This document shows, piece after piece, positions 25,373 to 33,697 of a DNA stretch of 64,000 bases. The stretch spans positions 528,300 through 592,299 of the forward strand of contig NZ_JNAW01000002.1 of the NCBI RefSeq assembly GCF_000760215.1. Direction: 5' to 3'. Position 1 is the stretch's first letter. Every line of letters starts with the position of its first letter. This DNA is from Prochlorococcus sp. MIT 0603 (GTDB lineage Bacteria > Cyanobacteriota > Cyanobacteriia > PCC-6307 > Cyanobiaceae). The notes under the pieces were generated by a model. The model saw only the letters and a program-made list of their open reading frames with translations, was not told where the DNA came from and ran no database searches. A program made the translations under genes and the position numbers.

Positions 25373-25591
25373 ATGAGATGGCCACCAAACAAAGCCTGGA
25401 CTTCTAGTTCACCAATTAAAGGCTACAGACATTTTGAAGTTACAGAATATGGTGGGAAAGGAGAGGATAGATGGGTCATTCTTGCAGCAATCCTAGATAA
25501 AGACATAAGCTTTAAAGTAGAGTGGTCCGAACTTAAAACTTATGCAAAATGGACAGTTGGATGGGTTCAACTCCCACAGGATGAATTATAA
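25373..25591 (+). CDS. Small Trp-rich protein (TIGR02450-like)
   Basis: 72 aa with eight or so tryptophans: MRWPPNKAWTS, RWVILAAILDK, VEWSELKTYAKWTVGWVQL. This is the pattern of the TIGR02450 small Trp-rich family (W-T-x-x-x-P...HF.V...W..L.AIL.....W.EL......W..GW). Function unknown to me. ATG at 25373. The upstream 255-base spacer has a TATAAT hexamer near 25201-25206, about 170 bases before the ATG. Confidence 0.75.
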   Translation: MRWPPNKAWTSSSPIKGYRHFEVTEYGGKGEDRWVILAAILDKDISFKVEWSELKTYAKWTVGWVQLPQDEL

Positions 25592-25866
25592 TATAATTAC
25601 TTCAAAGATTTCATTTGGAAAATATTAATACTTATATCATACAATTATAATAAAAGAATTTAATCTATATACCTAGCTATATTAGTCAATTATAATTATT
25701 CTGATTTAATTAATATTTAGCAATATACATACATCCTTATTAGGAGACTGACAAAGCTTTTTTTTAAGACCTATTATCATATTAATGTCATTAAATCTTG
25801 AATATATTCAACATAATAAATATACCCATTATCTTAATTATAATCTTCCTTTATATCATCGCAAGC
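25592..25866. other. AT-rich spacer without a recognised gene
   Basis: About 275 bases, very AT-rich, with T8 at 25758-25765. Nothing that looks like a gene. It leads into the structured RNA locus beside purK. Confidence 0.4.
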
Positions 25867-25898
25867 AAAAAAAAAGACTCTGCGATTAACGCTGAGCC
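25867..25898 (-). terminator. Rho-independent-type terminator for minus-strand transcript
   Basis: Read on the minus strand: CTCAGCG (25890-25896), 5-base loop, CGCAGAG (25878-25884) with one mismatch, then TC and nine T (25867-25875). It would end either the purK transcript or the RNA locus. Confidence 0.65.
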
Positions 25899-26230
25899 TG
25901 GGTGATGGGGAACCCCCTTTCTAGGTCATATTTGATATTAAATCAAGTCCCATGGATGGTGATTACTATAAGCATGAGGACACTATCAGTGGTGCCATGC
26001 TCAATATATTGCTCTGGCTCTGGTTTTCATCATCAAATTAATCAAGAAAATAAAAGACGAATGATCTGATATCAATAGTATTGAACCATCTTGCCGTGTG
26101 ACCTTAGCGTTCGACCTGGATAAGCCAGAAAAGGAGTCAAAGCAAGGTTCCATTTCCAGTTCAAGACTGGTTTACTTCCCCTATACGACAGTCTCCTTAA
26201 GTCGAAAAAGAGTCAGATCAGAGCACTAGA
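25867..26230 (-). ncRNA. Structured non-coding RNA locus next to purK (identity unknown; 6S RNA a candidate)
   Basis: No frame fits this segment, yet it is rich in nested complementarity and has normal GC in an AT-rich spacer. Between 26063 and 26219 the ends pair (GATCTGA with TCAGATC). Inside lies a rod: 26083-26086 with 26147-26150, 26090-26094 with 26142-26146, 26099-26105 with 26131-26139, capped by CTGG/CCAG around 26116-26128. On the minus strand further hairpins occur at about 25963-25997 and 25905-25915, ending in a terminator. In some cyanobacteria 6S RNA is reported beside purK, which is why I name it. The minus strand is preferred because of the terminator and a TATATT near 26256-26261. 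Confidence 0.5.
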
Positions 26231-26278
26231 AGATCTTCACCAACAAAATAGTTCAATAATATATTTTAAACATAAAAG

Positions 26279-27445
26279 TTACGTAATTGGCCATATCGTC
26301 CGAATCTGATTGTGTATTTCTCCTGCCTCAATTCTTAGTTGATCCTTATTTGTAGCAGTGAGGAGTTTTGTAACATGGCCAAGTTTGCGTCCGGGATGAT
26401 TTTTAGTTTTGTTATACCAATGAACACTTAAACCAGGGATATCCTTCAATAATGAAAGCCTTTCAGATAATGATCCGTCATCTTCAAATCCCAATAGATT
26501 AACCATGATTGCGCCAGGAGATATTAGTTCTGGTTGTGGCATAGAAATTCCAGAAGCGATTGCAATCTGATGTTGAAACTGATTGCTCTTGCATGCCTCA
26601 ATTGTAAAATGAGCTGAATTATGAGTTCTCGGAGCAATTTCATTAACAAGTAAGCCTTCATCTCCATAGAAAAATTCTATGGCTAATACGCCATAATAAT
26701 TGAGTTCTCTAACTAGAGATATAGCTATATTCTTCGCAAAAGAACTTACTTGATGGGCTACATTTGCTGGTGCCATAACCCAATCACATATTTGATTACA
26801 TTGAAATGTTTCTGTCAATGGAAAAATTTTGACATTTCCCTGTAAATCTCTTGAAATTACCAAGGATAATTCCTTTTCATAATTCACCCATTTCTCTAGA
26901 AACCAATCATTAGGATGAACTGATTTTAAAAGCTGCTTTAAATCTGATTCGTTCCTTAGGACTCTTGTACCTTTACCGTCATACCCACCAATGGATGACT
27001 TTGCCATGAGTGGGAATGGCCAAAGATTATTATCAATTGATACACTGCCTTCATAAGAAGATAACGGTATCCAATCTGGTCCAGGAATATTTAGTCTGTT
27101 AAGAAGCTTGCGTTGGGAAAGTTTGTTTACTAGTGGTTTCATTGAGGACAAATTAGGAATAAATTTGACTCCAACATCCTCAAGGGAAGATAAAGTATCG
27201 GTATCTATCCATTCATTCTCAAAAGTTACGCATTTTGTTAACTGAGATAGTTTTCTGGTTCCATTAATATCATTAGTATCTGCAAGTATAAATCCATCAG
27301 CATTAGCAACTGCGGGATCTTGCTCAGAACCAGTTTGTACAAGCACTTCAACTGACATTCCCCTCGCTGCTATAGCTAGCATTTGTGCAAGCTGGCCTCC
27401 TCCAACCACACCAATACAATGATTCAGCTGATCTTCGTTTTTCAA
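26279..27445 (-). CDS. purK: 5-(carboxyamino)imidazole ribonucleotide synthase
   Basis: 388 aa ATP-grasp enzyme that carboxylates AIR with bicarbonate and ATP in purine synthesis. Seen: N-terminal GVVGGGQLAQMLAIAARGMS, the ATP-grasp block PLMAKSSIGGYDGKGTRVL, and NEIAPRTHNSAHFTIEAC, all diagnostic of PurK. It is transcribed divergently from aroB with an 80-base gap, and is followed by the structured RNA locus. Confidence 0.96.
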   Translation of the reverse strand: MKNEDQLNHCIGVVGGGQLAQMLAIAARGMSVEVLVQTGSEQDPAVANADGFILADTNDINGTRKLSQLTKCVTFENEWIDTDTLSSLEDVGVKFIPNLSSMKPLVNKLSQRKLLNRLNIPGPDWIPLSSYEGSVSIDNNLWPFPLMAKSSIGGYDGKGTRVLRNESDLKQLLKSVHPNDWFLEKWVNYEKELSLVISRDLQGNVKIFPLTETFQCNQICDWVMAPANVAHQVSSFAKNIAISLVRELNYYGVLAIEFFYGDEGLLVNEIAPRTHNSAHFTIEACKSNQFQHQIAIASGISMPQPELISPGAIMVNLLGFEDDGSLSERLSLLKDIPGLSVHWYNKTKNHPGRKLGHVTKLLTATNKDQLRIEAGEIHNQIRTIWPIT

Positions 27446-27525
27446 TGAAAACTCCTCTTTAATAAGCTTAACTAAAATGTCCCAAGAAAAATTGGGCTAA
27501 TTACTGTATTTTCACTATTCATATT

Positions 27526-28635
27526 GTGTCTCAAGACAACAGCCGAATCAAAGTTGATTTAAAAACCAAACCATATGAAGTGGTTATTGGTTCCAATAAT
27601 TTGAATTCAATTGGAATAGAATTGGAATATATTGGTGTAAAAAAGGGAACAAGGATATTAGTAGTAACAAATTCTGAAATAGCAAAGCCTTATAGCTCCT
27701 TATTTATTCAAAGTCTTAAGAGTGCGGGATATTTACCTTATCTTTTTATTGTTGAAGCTGGAGAAGAGCAAAAGAGAATTAGCACTATTGAGCTTATTCA
27801 TAATGCTGCATACGAAAATCAAATTGAAAGATCATCCTTAATTATTGCTTTAGGAGGTGGGGTCATAGGAGATATGGCTGGTTTTGCAGCTTCTACATGG
27901 CTTAGAGGAATATCTTTTATTCAGGTACCTACAACATTACTTGCAATGGTAGATGCATCTATAGGAGGGAAAACAGGAGTAAACCATCCTCAAGGGAAGA
28001 ATCTAATTGGGGCATTTCATCAGCCAAGTTTAGTCTTAATTGATATAAACACACTTAAAACTCTTCCAGAAAGGGAGTTCCGATCTGGAATGGCCGAAGT
28101 TATTAAGTATGGTGTGATAAAAGATAAAGAATTATTTTGCAAATTAGAACAAATAAATAATCTTCAAAGTTTCAACAGAATAAACAATAAAGATTTACAT
28201 GAAATTATAACTAGTTCAGCTAAAACTAAAGCTAGAATTGTTGAACTAGACGAGAGAGAAAGTGGTATTAGGGCAATTCTTAATTATGGACATACCTTCG
28301 GACATGTTGTAGAAACTCTTTGTGGTTATGGTAATTGGCTACATGGAGAAGCAGTCTCTATTGGGATGATTGCTATAGGCCATCTTGCAATACAAAAAAG
28401 TTTTTGGGATGCAAAAAGCTTTATCAGACAAAAAGAATTACTATTAAAGGCTGGATTACCAATAAGTTGGCCAACTATAAACCATCAATCAGTACTTCGA
28501 TCACTAAAAGGAGATAAAAAGGTAAAAGATGGTAATTTAAGGTTCATTCTTCCTAAAACAATTGGAGAGGCTATAATCTCTAGTGAAATTACTACAAAGG
28601 ATATAGAAGTATTATTAAAAAAACTAGACAATTAA
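27526..28635 (+). CDS. aroB: 3-dehydroquinate synthase
   Basis: 369 aa from a GTG start at 27526. It is the second step of the shikimate pathway. The NAD+ loop GGGVIGDMAGFAAST, the metal-site stretches (EVIKYGVIKD and NYGHTFGHVVE, HGEAVSIGM) and the PTTLLAMVDASIGGKTGVNH block are all intact, so it should be active. It is divergent from purK. Confidence 0.97.
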   Translation: MSQDNSRIKVDLKTKPYEVVIGSNNLNSIGIELEYIGVKKGTRILVVTNSEIAKPYSSLFIQSLKSAGYLPYLFIVEAGEEQKRISTIELIHNAAYENQIERSSLIIALGGGVIGDMAGFAASTWLRGISFIQVPTTLLAMVDASIGGKTGVNHPQGKNLIGAFHQPSLVLIDINTLKTLPEREFRSGMAEVIKYGVIKDKELFCKLEQINNLQSFNRINNKDLHEIITSSAKTKARIVELDERESGIRAILNYGHTFGHVVETLCGYGNWLHGEAVSIGMIAIGHLAIQKSFWDAKSFIRQKELLLKAGLPISWPTINHQSVLRSLKGDKKVKDGNLRFILPKTIGEAIISSEITTKDIEVLLKKLDN

Positions 28636-28643
28636 TTATTAAA

Positions 28644-29852
28644 TCAAGGGTCAGAAAGAAATCTAAAAGAAAGAAAATCATTACTGTATGATATTTTATT
28701 ATTCCTTTTTTTAAAACAAAGCCATTTAAAGTCTCCTAAGCAAGTTGGGTCAACTAATCTAAGTAAGCTCTCTCTCTTTGACAAGGCCAAAGGTAATCTG
28801 GCCCCATCATATGACTTTAAATTATCAAGCTCATGTGCTAATCCTAAGGCTAATAGAGCTAAGCCTTGACTTCTACAACCAACAAAATCCCAATTATTTT
28901 TATTACTAAATAACTTAGTAGTTTCTAAACATATATGGGAAGTAAGATCACATATGCCAGCATTTTGGAGAATATCAGAGGATGCCATTTGATTACTATA
29001 TGAAACTAAAGTTCCGTTACTTCTAGATGTTTTATAATAACGATTTGCGTCTAAGGCATAATCTATAATCAACAATGGTCCTTCGATTAGAAATTGAGCA
29101 ACATCATCAAACCATTTAGCAATATAAGTATGCCATTCCGTAGTCCAATTGTCTTCAGCTGTATCTGGAGGAATCTTTATATTACATACATTTCTTGCAA
29201 TGTCTATGGATTCTTTTATCGCAGATGGCAATGGAAGAGTTGTAAAATCCAAATGATCTTTACCAGCTTTATTTCGTAAAAGAACACCTTGTAAATAAAG
29301 TTTCTTTGAAGACCAAACAACTCTATCGACAGGTAGCGCATCTAGAACTTCATTAGCTATTACTATCCCTCTAATTGGGGACATTTTTAATTCCTCAAAA
29401 GTAGTCCATCTTATTTTTGGGAAATCTATATCTGACAGTTTCTGTTTTTGTCGGGTGATCATTTCTTCATTAATCTCTACAAGTACAAGTTCAATTTTCG
29501 ATTCTAAATAAGAATATTTATCCTTAATTACATTAAGTAAGTGAAAGGAAAGATCACCTTCTCCAGGACCAACATCGACTATTGAAATCTTTGGCCCTGT
29601 TTTCATTTTAGTTTCTAGTTCCTCTACCCAATCACTTATTTGTTTTACTAAAAGTTCACAGAAATCTTTTCCTAAAGAAGGAGAGGTTACAAAATCACCA
29701 CTTGGGCCAATTCTTAATCTACCTGTAGCATATGATCCAGAACCTGGGTGATTTAAGGACCAGTTCATAAAATCAGAAAAAGGTACACAACCTCCTGCTT
29801 CTTTAATAAGTTGCGCTAGCCAGTTAGGACAATTCACAAAAGAGCGATTCAT
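28644..29852 (-). CDS. MidA/NDUFAF7-type SAM-dependent methyltransferase
   Basis: 402 aa, COG1565/DUF185. After an N-terminal IKEAGGCVPFSDFMNWSLNHPG stretch typical of the family come FVTSPSLGKDFCE, the SAM motif VDVGPGEGDLS (about residue 88), and VIANEVLDALPVDRV. The mitochondrial relative NDUFAF7 methylates an arginine of complex I subunit NDUFS2, and a similar role on NDH-1 is conceivable in cyanobacteria but not shown by sequence. It converges on aroB, leaving 8 bases. Confidence 0.88.
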   Translation of the reverse strand: MNRSFVNCPNWLAQLIKEAGGCVPFSDFMNWSLNHPGSGSYATGRLRIGPSGDFVTSPSLGKDFCELLVKQISDWVEELETKMKTGPKISIVDVGPGEGDLSFHLLNVIKDKYSYLESKIELVLVEINEEMITRQKQKLSDIDFPKIRWTTFEELKMSPIRGIVIANEVLDALPVDRVVWSSKKLYLQGVLLRNKAGKDHLDFTTLPLPSAIKESIDIARNVCNIKIPPDTAEDNWTTEWHTYIAKWFDDVAQFLIEGPLLIIDYALDANRYYKTSRSNGTLVSYSNQMASSDILQNAGICDLTSHICLETTKLFSNKNNWDFVGCRSQGLALLALGLAHELDNLKSYDGARLPLALSKRESLLRLVDPTCLGDFKWLCFKKRNNKISYSNDFLSFRFLSDP

Positions 29853-29883
29853 CAGCGAGAATAGATAGAACTAATAATTTCTA

Positions 29884-30681
29884 ATGGATAGAAACAGACT
29901 AATAAGTTCTCTAAAAAATATTCTTGTGATCCTTTTCGTTTCACTATCACTTTGTTCCCCTGTTATTGCATCTGACAATCATGACTTATTGCCAGATCAC
30001 CAAACTCCTATTATAGACCTAGCAAAATCATTAAGCGAAACTCAACGAAAAGAGCTTGAAGAATCCTTAAATGATTATGAATCAAAAACAGGTTGGAAAA
30101 TAAAAGTCTTAACTCAATACGAGAGATCCCCAGGACTCGCAATTAAGGATTTCTGGCAACTTGATGAAACAAGTCTTGTTTTAATTGCCGATCCTAGAGG
30201 TGGGAATTTATTAAATTTCAACGTTGGTGATGCTTATTTTGCCTTATTACCAAGGCTTTTTTGGGTTGAACTGCAAACGAGATATGGAAATCAATTTTTT
30301 GTAAAAGAGAAAGGCGAAGATGGTGCAATTCTTGAATCTATTGAATCTGTAAGGATATGCCTAGACAAAGGTGGTTGCAATGTAGTACCTGGCCTACCAA
30401 AAGAACAATGGATTTGGACATTATCAACATCAATATTAGGTGGGATTATTGCAGGAGTATCTGCTGTACCTAGGCAAGAAAATGTTTCTATTGCCTGGAA
30501 ATGGCTTGTACTGATGTCACCTTTATGGATAATGCTCTTTGGGATATTTGGAATAGCTCCTGTAATTACAAGAACAAGTGAATTACTTCCTTTATTAAGG
30601 AATATAGTATCTTTTCTAGCGTGTTCAATAATCGCATTTTTAATAACTCCTAGACGTCCAACCAACCAAGTTAATGAATAA
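29884..30681 (+). CDS. TPM-domain protein (TLP18.3/Psb32-like)
   Basis: 265 aa. A signal peptide (residues 1-30, ending VIASDN) is followed by a TPM domain (about 45-150: IDLAKSLSETQRKELEESLN, TGWKIKVLTQY, LIADPRGGNLLNFNVGDAY), then two or three membrane helices in the last 90 residues. Psb32 and plant TLP18.3 are lumenal acid-phosphatase-like proteins involved in photosystem II repair. A role in PSII protection is an inference. The C-terminal helices anchor it in the thylakoid or plasma membrane. Confidence 0.75.
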   Translation: MDRNRLISSLKNILVILFVSLSLCSPVIASDNHDLLPDHQTPIIDLAKSLSETQRKELEESLNDYESKTGWKIKVLTQYERSPGLAIKDFWQLDETSLVLIADPRGGNLLNFNVGDAYFALLPRLFWVELQTRYGNQFFVKEKGEDGAILESIESVRICLDKGGCNVVPGLPKEQWIWTLSTSILGGIIAGVSAVPRQENVSIAWKWLVLMSPLWIMLFGIFGIAPVITRTSELLPLLRNIVSFLACSIIAFLITPRRPTNQVNE

Positions 30682-30715
30682 TGAATGATTAATAGTCAAA
30701 ATAAATAATAAATAT

Positions 30716-31786
30716 TCAAATGAAATCTGATATTATTTTAGAAGACTCCAAAGCCCCAGTTGATGATAGTGGCAATGAATTATTTAGAATACTTTCACTA
30801 TTTAGTTTCCAATTACCACTTAAAAAATCTTGTTTGGATAAAGATGTACAAGAACTTAGTTTCTTAAGTGAATTAACAAGATAATCAGATTCTATAAAGG
30901 AGTCTCTGGTTACATAATAAATATTTAATTTGTAATATAAAGCCTCGCAAAATGTACTAAAGCCAGGTTTGCAAATTATAGAAGAACAATATGGCATTAT
31001 ATCAATAGGTCTATAAATAGATGGGATTAGAGATAAATTTTTAATACCATAGTATTCAGTAGATCTAGTTATATTTGCTTCCATAATTAAGAAATGAAAT
31101 TCGTTCCATGAAGAAAAATGATTGCTTGGCAAAAAGTAACCCATACCTCCAAAATTTATTAAAATAATGGGTTTATTAATATTAAGTAGAAATGTGCGAA
31201 AACTTGAGTCTATTTTTCGATTGTTATTGACAATTAAACCAACTTCTTTTTTAGGAATAGGCCAATTCATACCGAAAGAGAATGGGAGGCTTATTAGCAA
31301 TGATCCAGTTGAATAACAAGATTTATAAAACTCTATGTGCTCTATAAATCTATTATCATATGCTTTATATATATCATCCCATCCAAAGTTACCAATCCAT
31401 ATTAATGGTGCTGATAATATTTCAGCTAACTTTGAGGCTAAGGGTGGTATATCAGCAAGAACTAAGATAGGTAGTGAAAATTTCTCTATCCAATTTTGTT
31501 CTTGTATAATAATATTATTATAACTCTTATTTAATTTATCTATCGATATAAGTGTGGCTTCAATATCTACATTAAGTGCGTTAGTCTGAACGGTACCAAT
31601 ATCCCATTGAACTCTACGATGTATAATTGGAATACCTTTAAAGGCAAGATCTAAAAAGCTAATATCTACATTAGAACTAACTACATAAGTCCAATCAGGT
31701 CTTAATTTATATAACTCAGAAAATATCGCAGCTTGTCTTGCTGCATGACCATAACCGTGACTTGAAAGACATAAATAAATAAGCAT
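30716..31786 (-). CDS. Putative GT-B glycosyltransferase-like protein
   Basis: 356 aa with an N-terminal LCLSSHGYGHAARQAAI (a G-x-G-H-x-x-R loop typical of GT28-type enzymes) and a C-terminal Rossmann half with PIILINFGGMGYF and a CKPGFSTFCEALYY block resembling the donor-sugar-binding region of MurG-like enzymes. The donor and acceptor cannot be told. It ends 11 bases after the metallophosphoesterase stop, so the two minus-strand genes probably share a transcript. Confidence 0.7.
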   Translation of the reverse strand: MLIYLCLSSHGYGHAARQAAIFSELYKLRPDWTYVVSSNVDISFLDLAFKGIPIIHRRVQWDIGTVQTNALNVDIEATLISIDKLNKSYNNIIIQEQNWIEKFSLPILVLADIPPLASKLAEILSAPLIWIGNFGWDDIYKAYDNRFIEHIEFYKSCYSTGSLLISLPFSFGMNWPIPKKEVGLIVNNNRKIDSSFRTFLLNINKPIILINFGGMGYFLPSNHFSSWNEFHFLIMEANITRSTEYYGIKNLSLIPSIYRPIDIMPYCSSIICKPGFSTFCEALYYKLNIYYVTRDSFIESDYLVNSLKKLSSCTSLSKQDFLSGNWKLNSESILNNSLPLSSTGALESSKIISDFI

Positions 31787-31797
31787 ATTAGTAATTT

Positions 31798-32631
31798 TCA
31801 GTTAAGAAGATCTTCTTTATATGCCAAAGAAAAGTCATCACGGTACCAACGATGGGATGCATGCATGAGTTTTCCGTTAAAAAATTCTACCCAGGAGAAA
31901 TGTGTCAAAAGGGTTCCATTAGAATCTATGCCTTTTCTTGGGACGCATGCTGCATTTAAATATGCAATTCCTCTTGTGCTATCTATATAAAAGGTATCTC
32001 TTATCCCACGTCCTCGCCTTAACTCGTGATGCATATGTCCAAATACGACTAAGTCAACACTTCTCTCTTTTTTTATCTTATCGATAGAAAGTTCTAAGTC
32101 CTTATCTCCCCAGTCAATGGAAGGTGCTTTCCAATCTCTACCACATAGACTTGAGACCTCAGAGCCTAAACCAGTAGGTCCTGAATGAGCCAAAATTATC
32201 AATGGGAGTTTTGATGGTAACTTTCTACTAGCATTAACAATTATATCCACAGATTCTTCTATAGATATATGCCCATAGACAGATTTAACTTGCTCTGAAA
32301 GATAATATCCTCCACCAGCACTGCACGGTCTTGCGCCTACAACAGAAATCAGGAGGTTCTCCCAAGAACAATTGCCCCATCCACAATCCTTGTCTCCAAG
32401 CAAGTCAAGTTGGCTTTTTAGTTGATGGCCACTAGTATCTATTCCTTTATCATGATTTCCAAGAATTATGCCTGTTGGTATAGAAAGATCATTGATTATC
32501 TTTGCTATGCGAATTTGACCATCATCAAGGTCCCCGACAAATAAGATTGCATCTGGATTTAAAGCATGAACCAATTCATTATCAGTATGAGACCATTCCC
32601 CGTGAAGGTCACCAGCAATAGCAATTCGAAT
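31798..32631 (-). CDS. TIGR04168-type metallophosphoesterase, non-canonical start
   Basis: Calcineurin-like phosphoesterase. The motifs GDLHGEW (D-x-H), VGDLDDG (GD), GNHDKG (GNHD), LAHSGP and FGHMHHE make a complete dimetal site. The first ATG/GTG/TTG in frame is a TTG at 32574, but it lies downstream of the D-x-H motif, which is essential. Relatives begin MRIAI.GDLH. Aligning this places the start on ATT at 32629-32631 (ATT also at 32632-32634, CTG at 32638-32640). The coordinates use 32631. The length is then 277 aa. It is divergent from nadA, with only about 35 bases between them. Confidence 0.75.
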   Translation of the reverse strand: MRIAIAGDLHGEWSHTDNELVHALNPDAILFVGDLDDGQIRIAKIINDLSIPTGIILGNHDKGIDTSGHQLKSQLDLLGDKDCGWGNCSWENLLISVVGARPCSAGGGYYLSEQVKSVYGHISIEESVDIIVNASRKLPSKLPLIILAHSGPTGLGSEVSSLCGRDWKAPSIDWGDKDLELSIDKIKKERSVDLVVFGHMHHELRRGRGIRDTFYIDSTRGIAYLNAACVPRKGIDSNGTLLTHFSWVEFFNGKLMHASHRWYRDDFSLAYKEDLLN

Positions 32632-32665
32632 AATTGTCAGAGTAAATAGTATATAAAGCTCTATA

Positions 32666-33664
32666 CTGCCTCAAATTGCTGAAAAGAAACTGTTAACAGC
32701 TCAAAGCAGCCATCAAAAGATTACAAAGCCATCTCTAGACAAAGATGAAATTGTTGCGCAGATAAAAACACTCTGCGAAAAGAAAAACGCCATAATACTA
32801 GCCCATTATTATCAAGAAGACCTTATTCAAGACATAGCTCACTTCATAGGAGATTCTTTAGAGCTATCAAGAAAGGCTGCCAAAACAGATGCAGATGTAA
32901 TTGTTTTTTGCGGTGTTCATTTCATGGCTGAAACAGCAAAAATAATCTGTCCCGATAAAAAAGTGTTAATTCCAGACTTGGATGCAGGTTGTTCACTTGC
33001 CAATGAATGTCCAGGAGATGCTTTCAAAGACTTCATTGAGAAACATCCTGATCATTACGTTATTAGTTACATAAATTGTTCGGCAGCTGTAAAAGCTCAA
33101 AGTGATCTCATATGTACTAGTAGTAATGCCGTTGATCTTGTGAAAAAGATACCTAGCGATATCCCTATTTTATTTGCACCAGACAAAAATCTTGGTAAGT
33201 GGGTTGAGAAACAAAGTGGTAGAAAGATGACATTATGGCCAGGCTCATGCACGGTACATGAAACATTCAGTGAAGAGGAAATCAACAAACTAAAAATACT
33301 TTATCCCGAAGCCGAGGTAATTGCTCATCCAGAATGTAATCAAGAGCTTTTAGAATATGCTGATTTCATAGGTTCTACAAGCAAGCTATTAGCATATGTA
33401 CAAAATAACCATACTAAAACCTATATTGTACTTACAGAGCCAGGAATAATATATCAAATGCAAAAAAGAGAGCCTGCTAAAACTTTTATTGATGTCCCTA
33501 ATCTTGATGGTTGTAGTTGCAATATTTGTCCCTACATGCGATTAAATACAATAGAAAAAGTACTCAAGTGTTTGAAATCATTAACACCTGAATTAACATT
33601 AGATGAAGATATCAGATTAAAAGCATTAGATCCAATCATGAAAATGTTAGAGCTTAGTAAATAG
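32666..33664 (+). CDS. nadA: Quinolinate synthase NadA, non-canonical start
   Basis: Condenses iminoaspartate and dihydroxyacetone phosphate to quinolinate in NAD synthesis. Seen: AHYYQE near the N-terminus, the cluster cysteines in VFCGVHFMAETAK, INCSAAVKAQSD and the GCSCNICPYM end, and CSLANECP. The first ATG, at 32924, lies after the first cluster Cys and the AHYYQ motif, so it cannot be the true start. The frame is open from a stop at 32654-32656, without ATG, GTG or TTG. Candidates are CTG at 32666, ATT at 32675, CTG at 32690 and later ATT codons. The coordinate 32666 is a choice, not a proof. Confidence 0.85.
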   Translation: MPQIAEKKLLTAQSSHQKITKPSLDKDEIVAQIKTLCEKKNAIILAHYYQEDLIQDIAHFIGDSLELSRKAAKTDADVIVFCGVHFMAETAKIICPDKKVLIPDLDAGCSLANECPGDAFKDFIEKHPDHYVISYINCSAAVKAQSDLICTSSNAVDLVKKIPSDIPILFAPDKNLGKWVEKQSGRKMTLWPGSCTVHETFSEEEINKLKILYPEAEVIAHPECNQELLEYADFIGSTSKLLAYVQNNHTKTYIVLTEPGIIYQMQKREPAKTFIDVPNLDGCSCNICPYMRLNTIEKVLKCLKSLTPELTLDEDIRLKALDPIMKMLELSK

Positions 33665-33697
33665 GGTTTAGCAAAATATCTTATTGATTCTATCAAA

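Noticed and set aside
26063-26219. tRNA or tmRNA in the RNA locus (CCAG-TTCAAGA-CTGG at 26156-26170 resembles a T-arm)
   Set aside because: No acceptor stem, D-arm or anticodon arm fits around the loop, and no tag-peptide frame for tmRNA is present.
25867-26230. RNase P RNA or SRP RNA
   Set aside because: The conserved GAGGAAAGTCC-type and GGAAGGAAGCAGCC-type cores are absent on both strands.
30291-30665. A 124-codon minus-strand frame inside the TPM-domain gene
   Set aside because: It mirrors conserved coding sequence on the other strand and has low-information composition.
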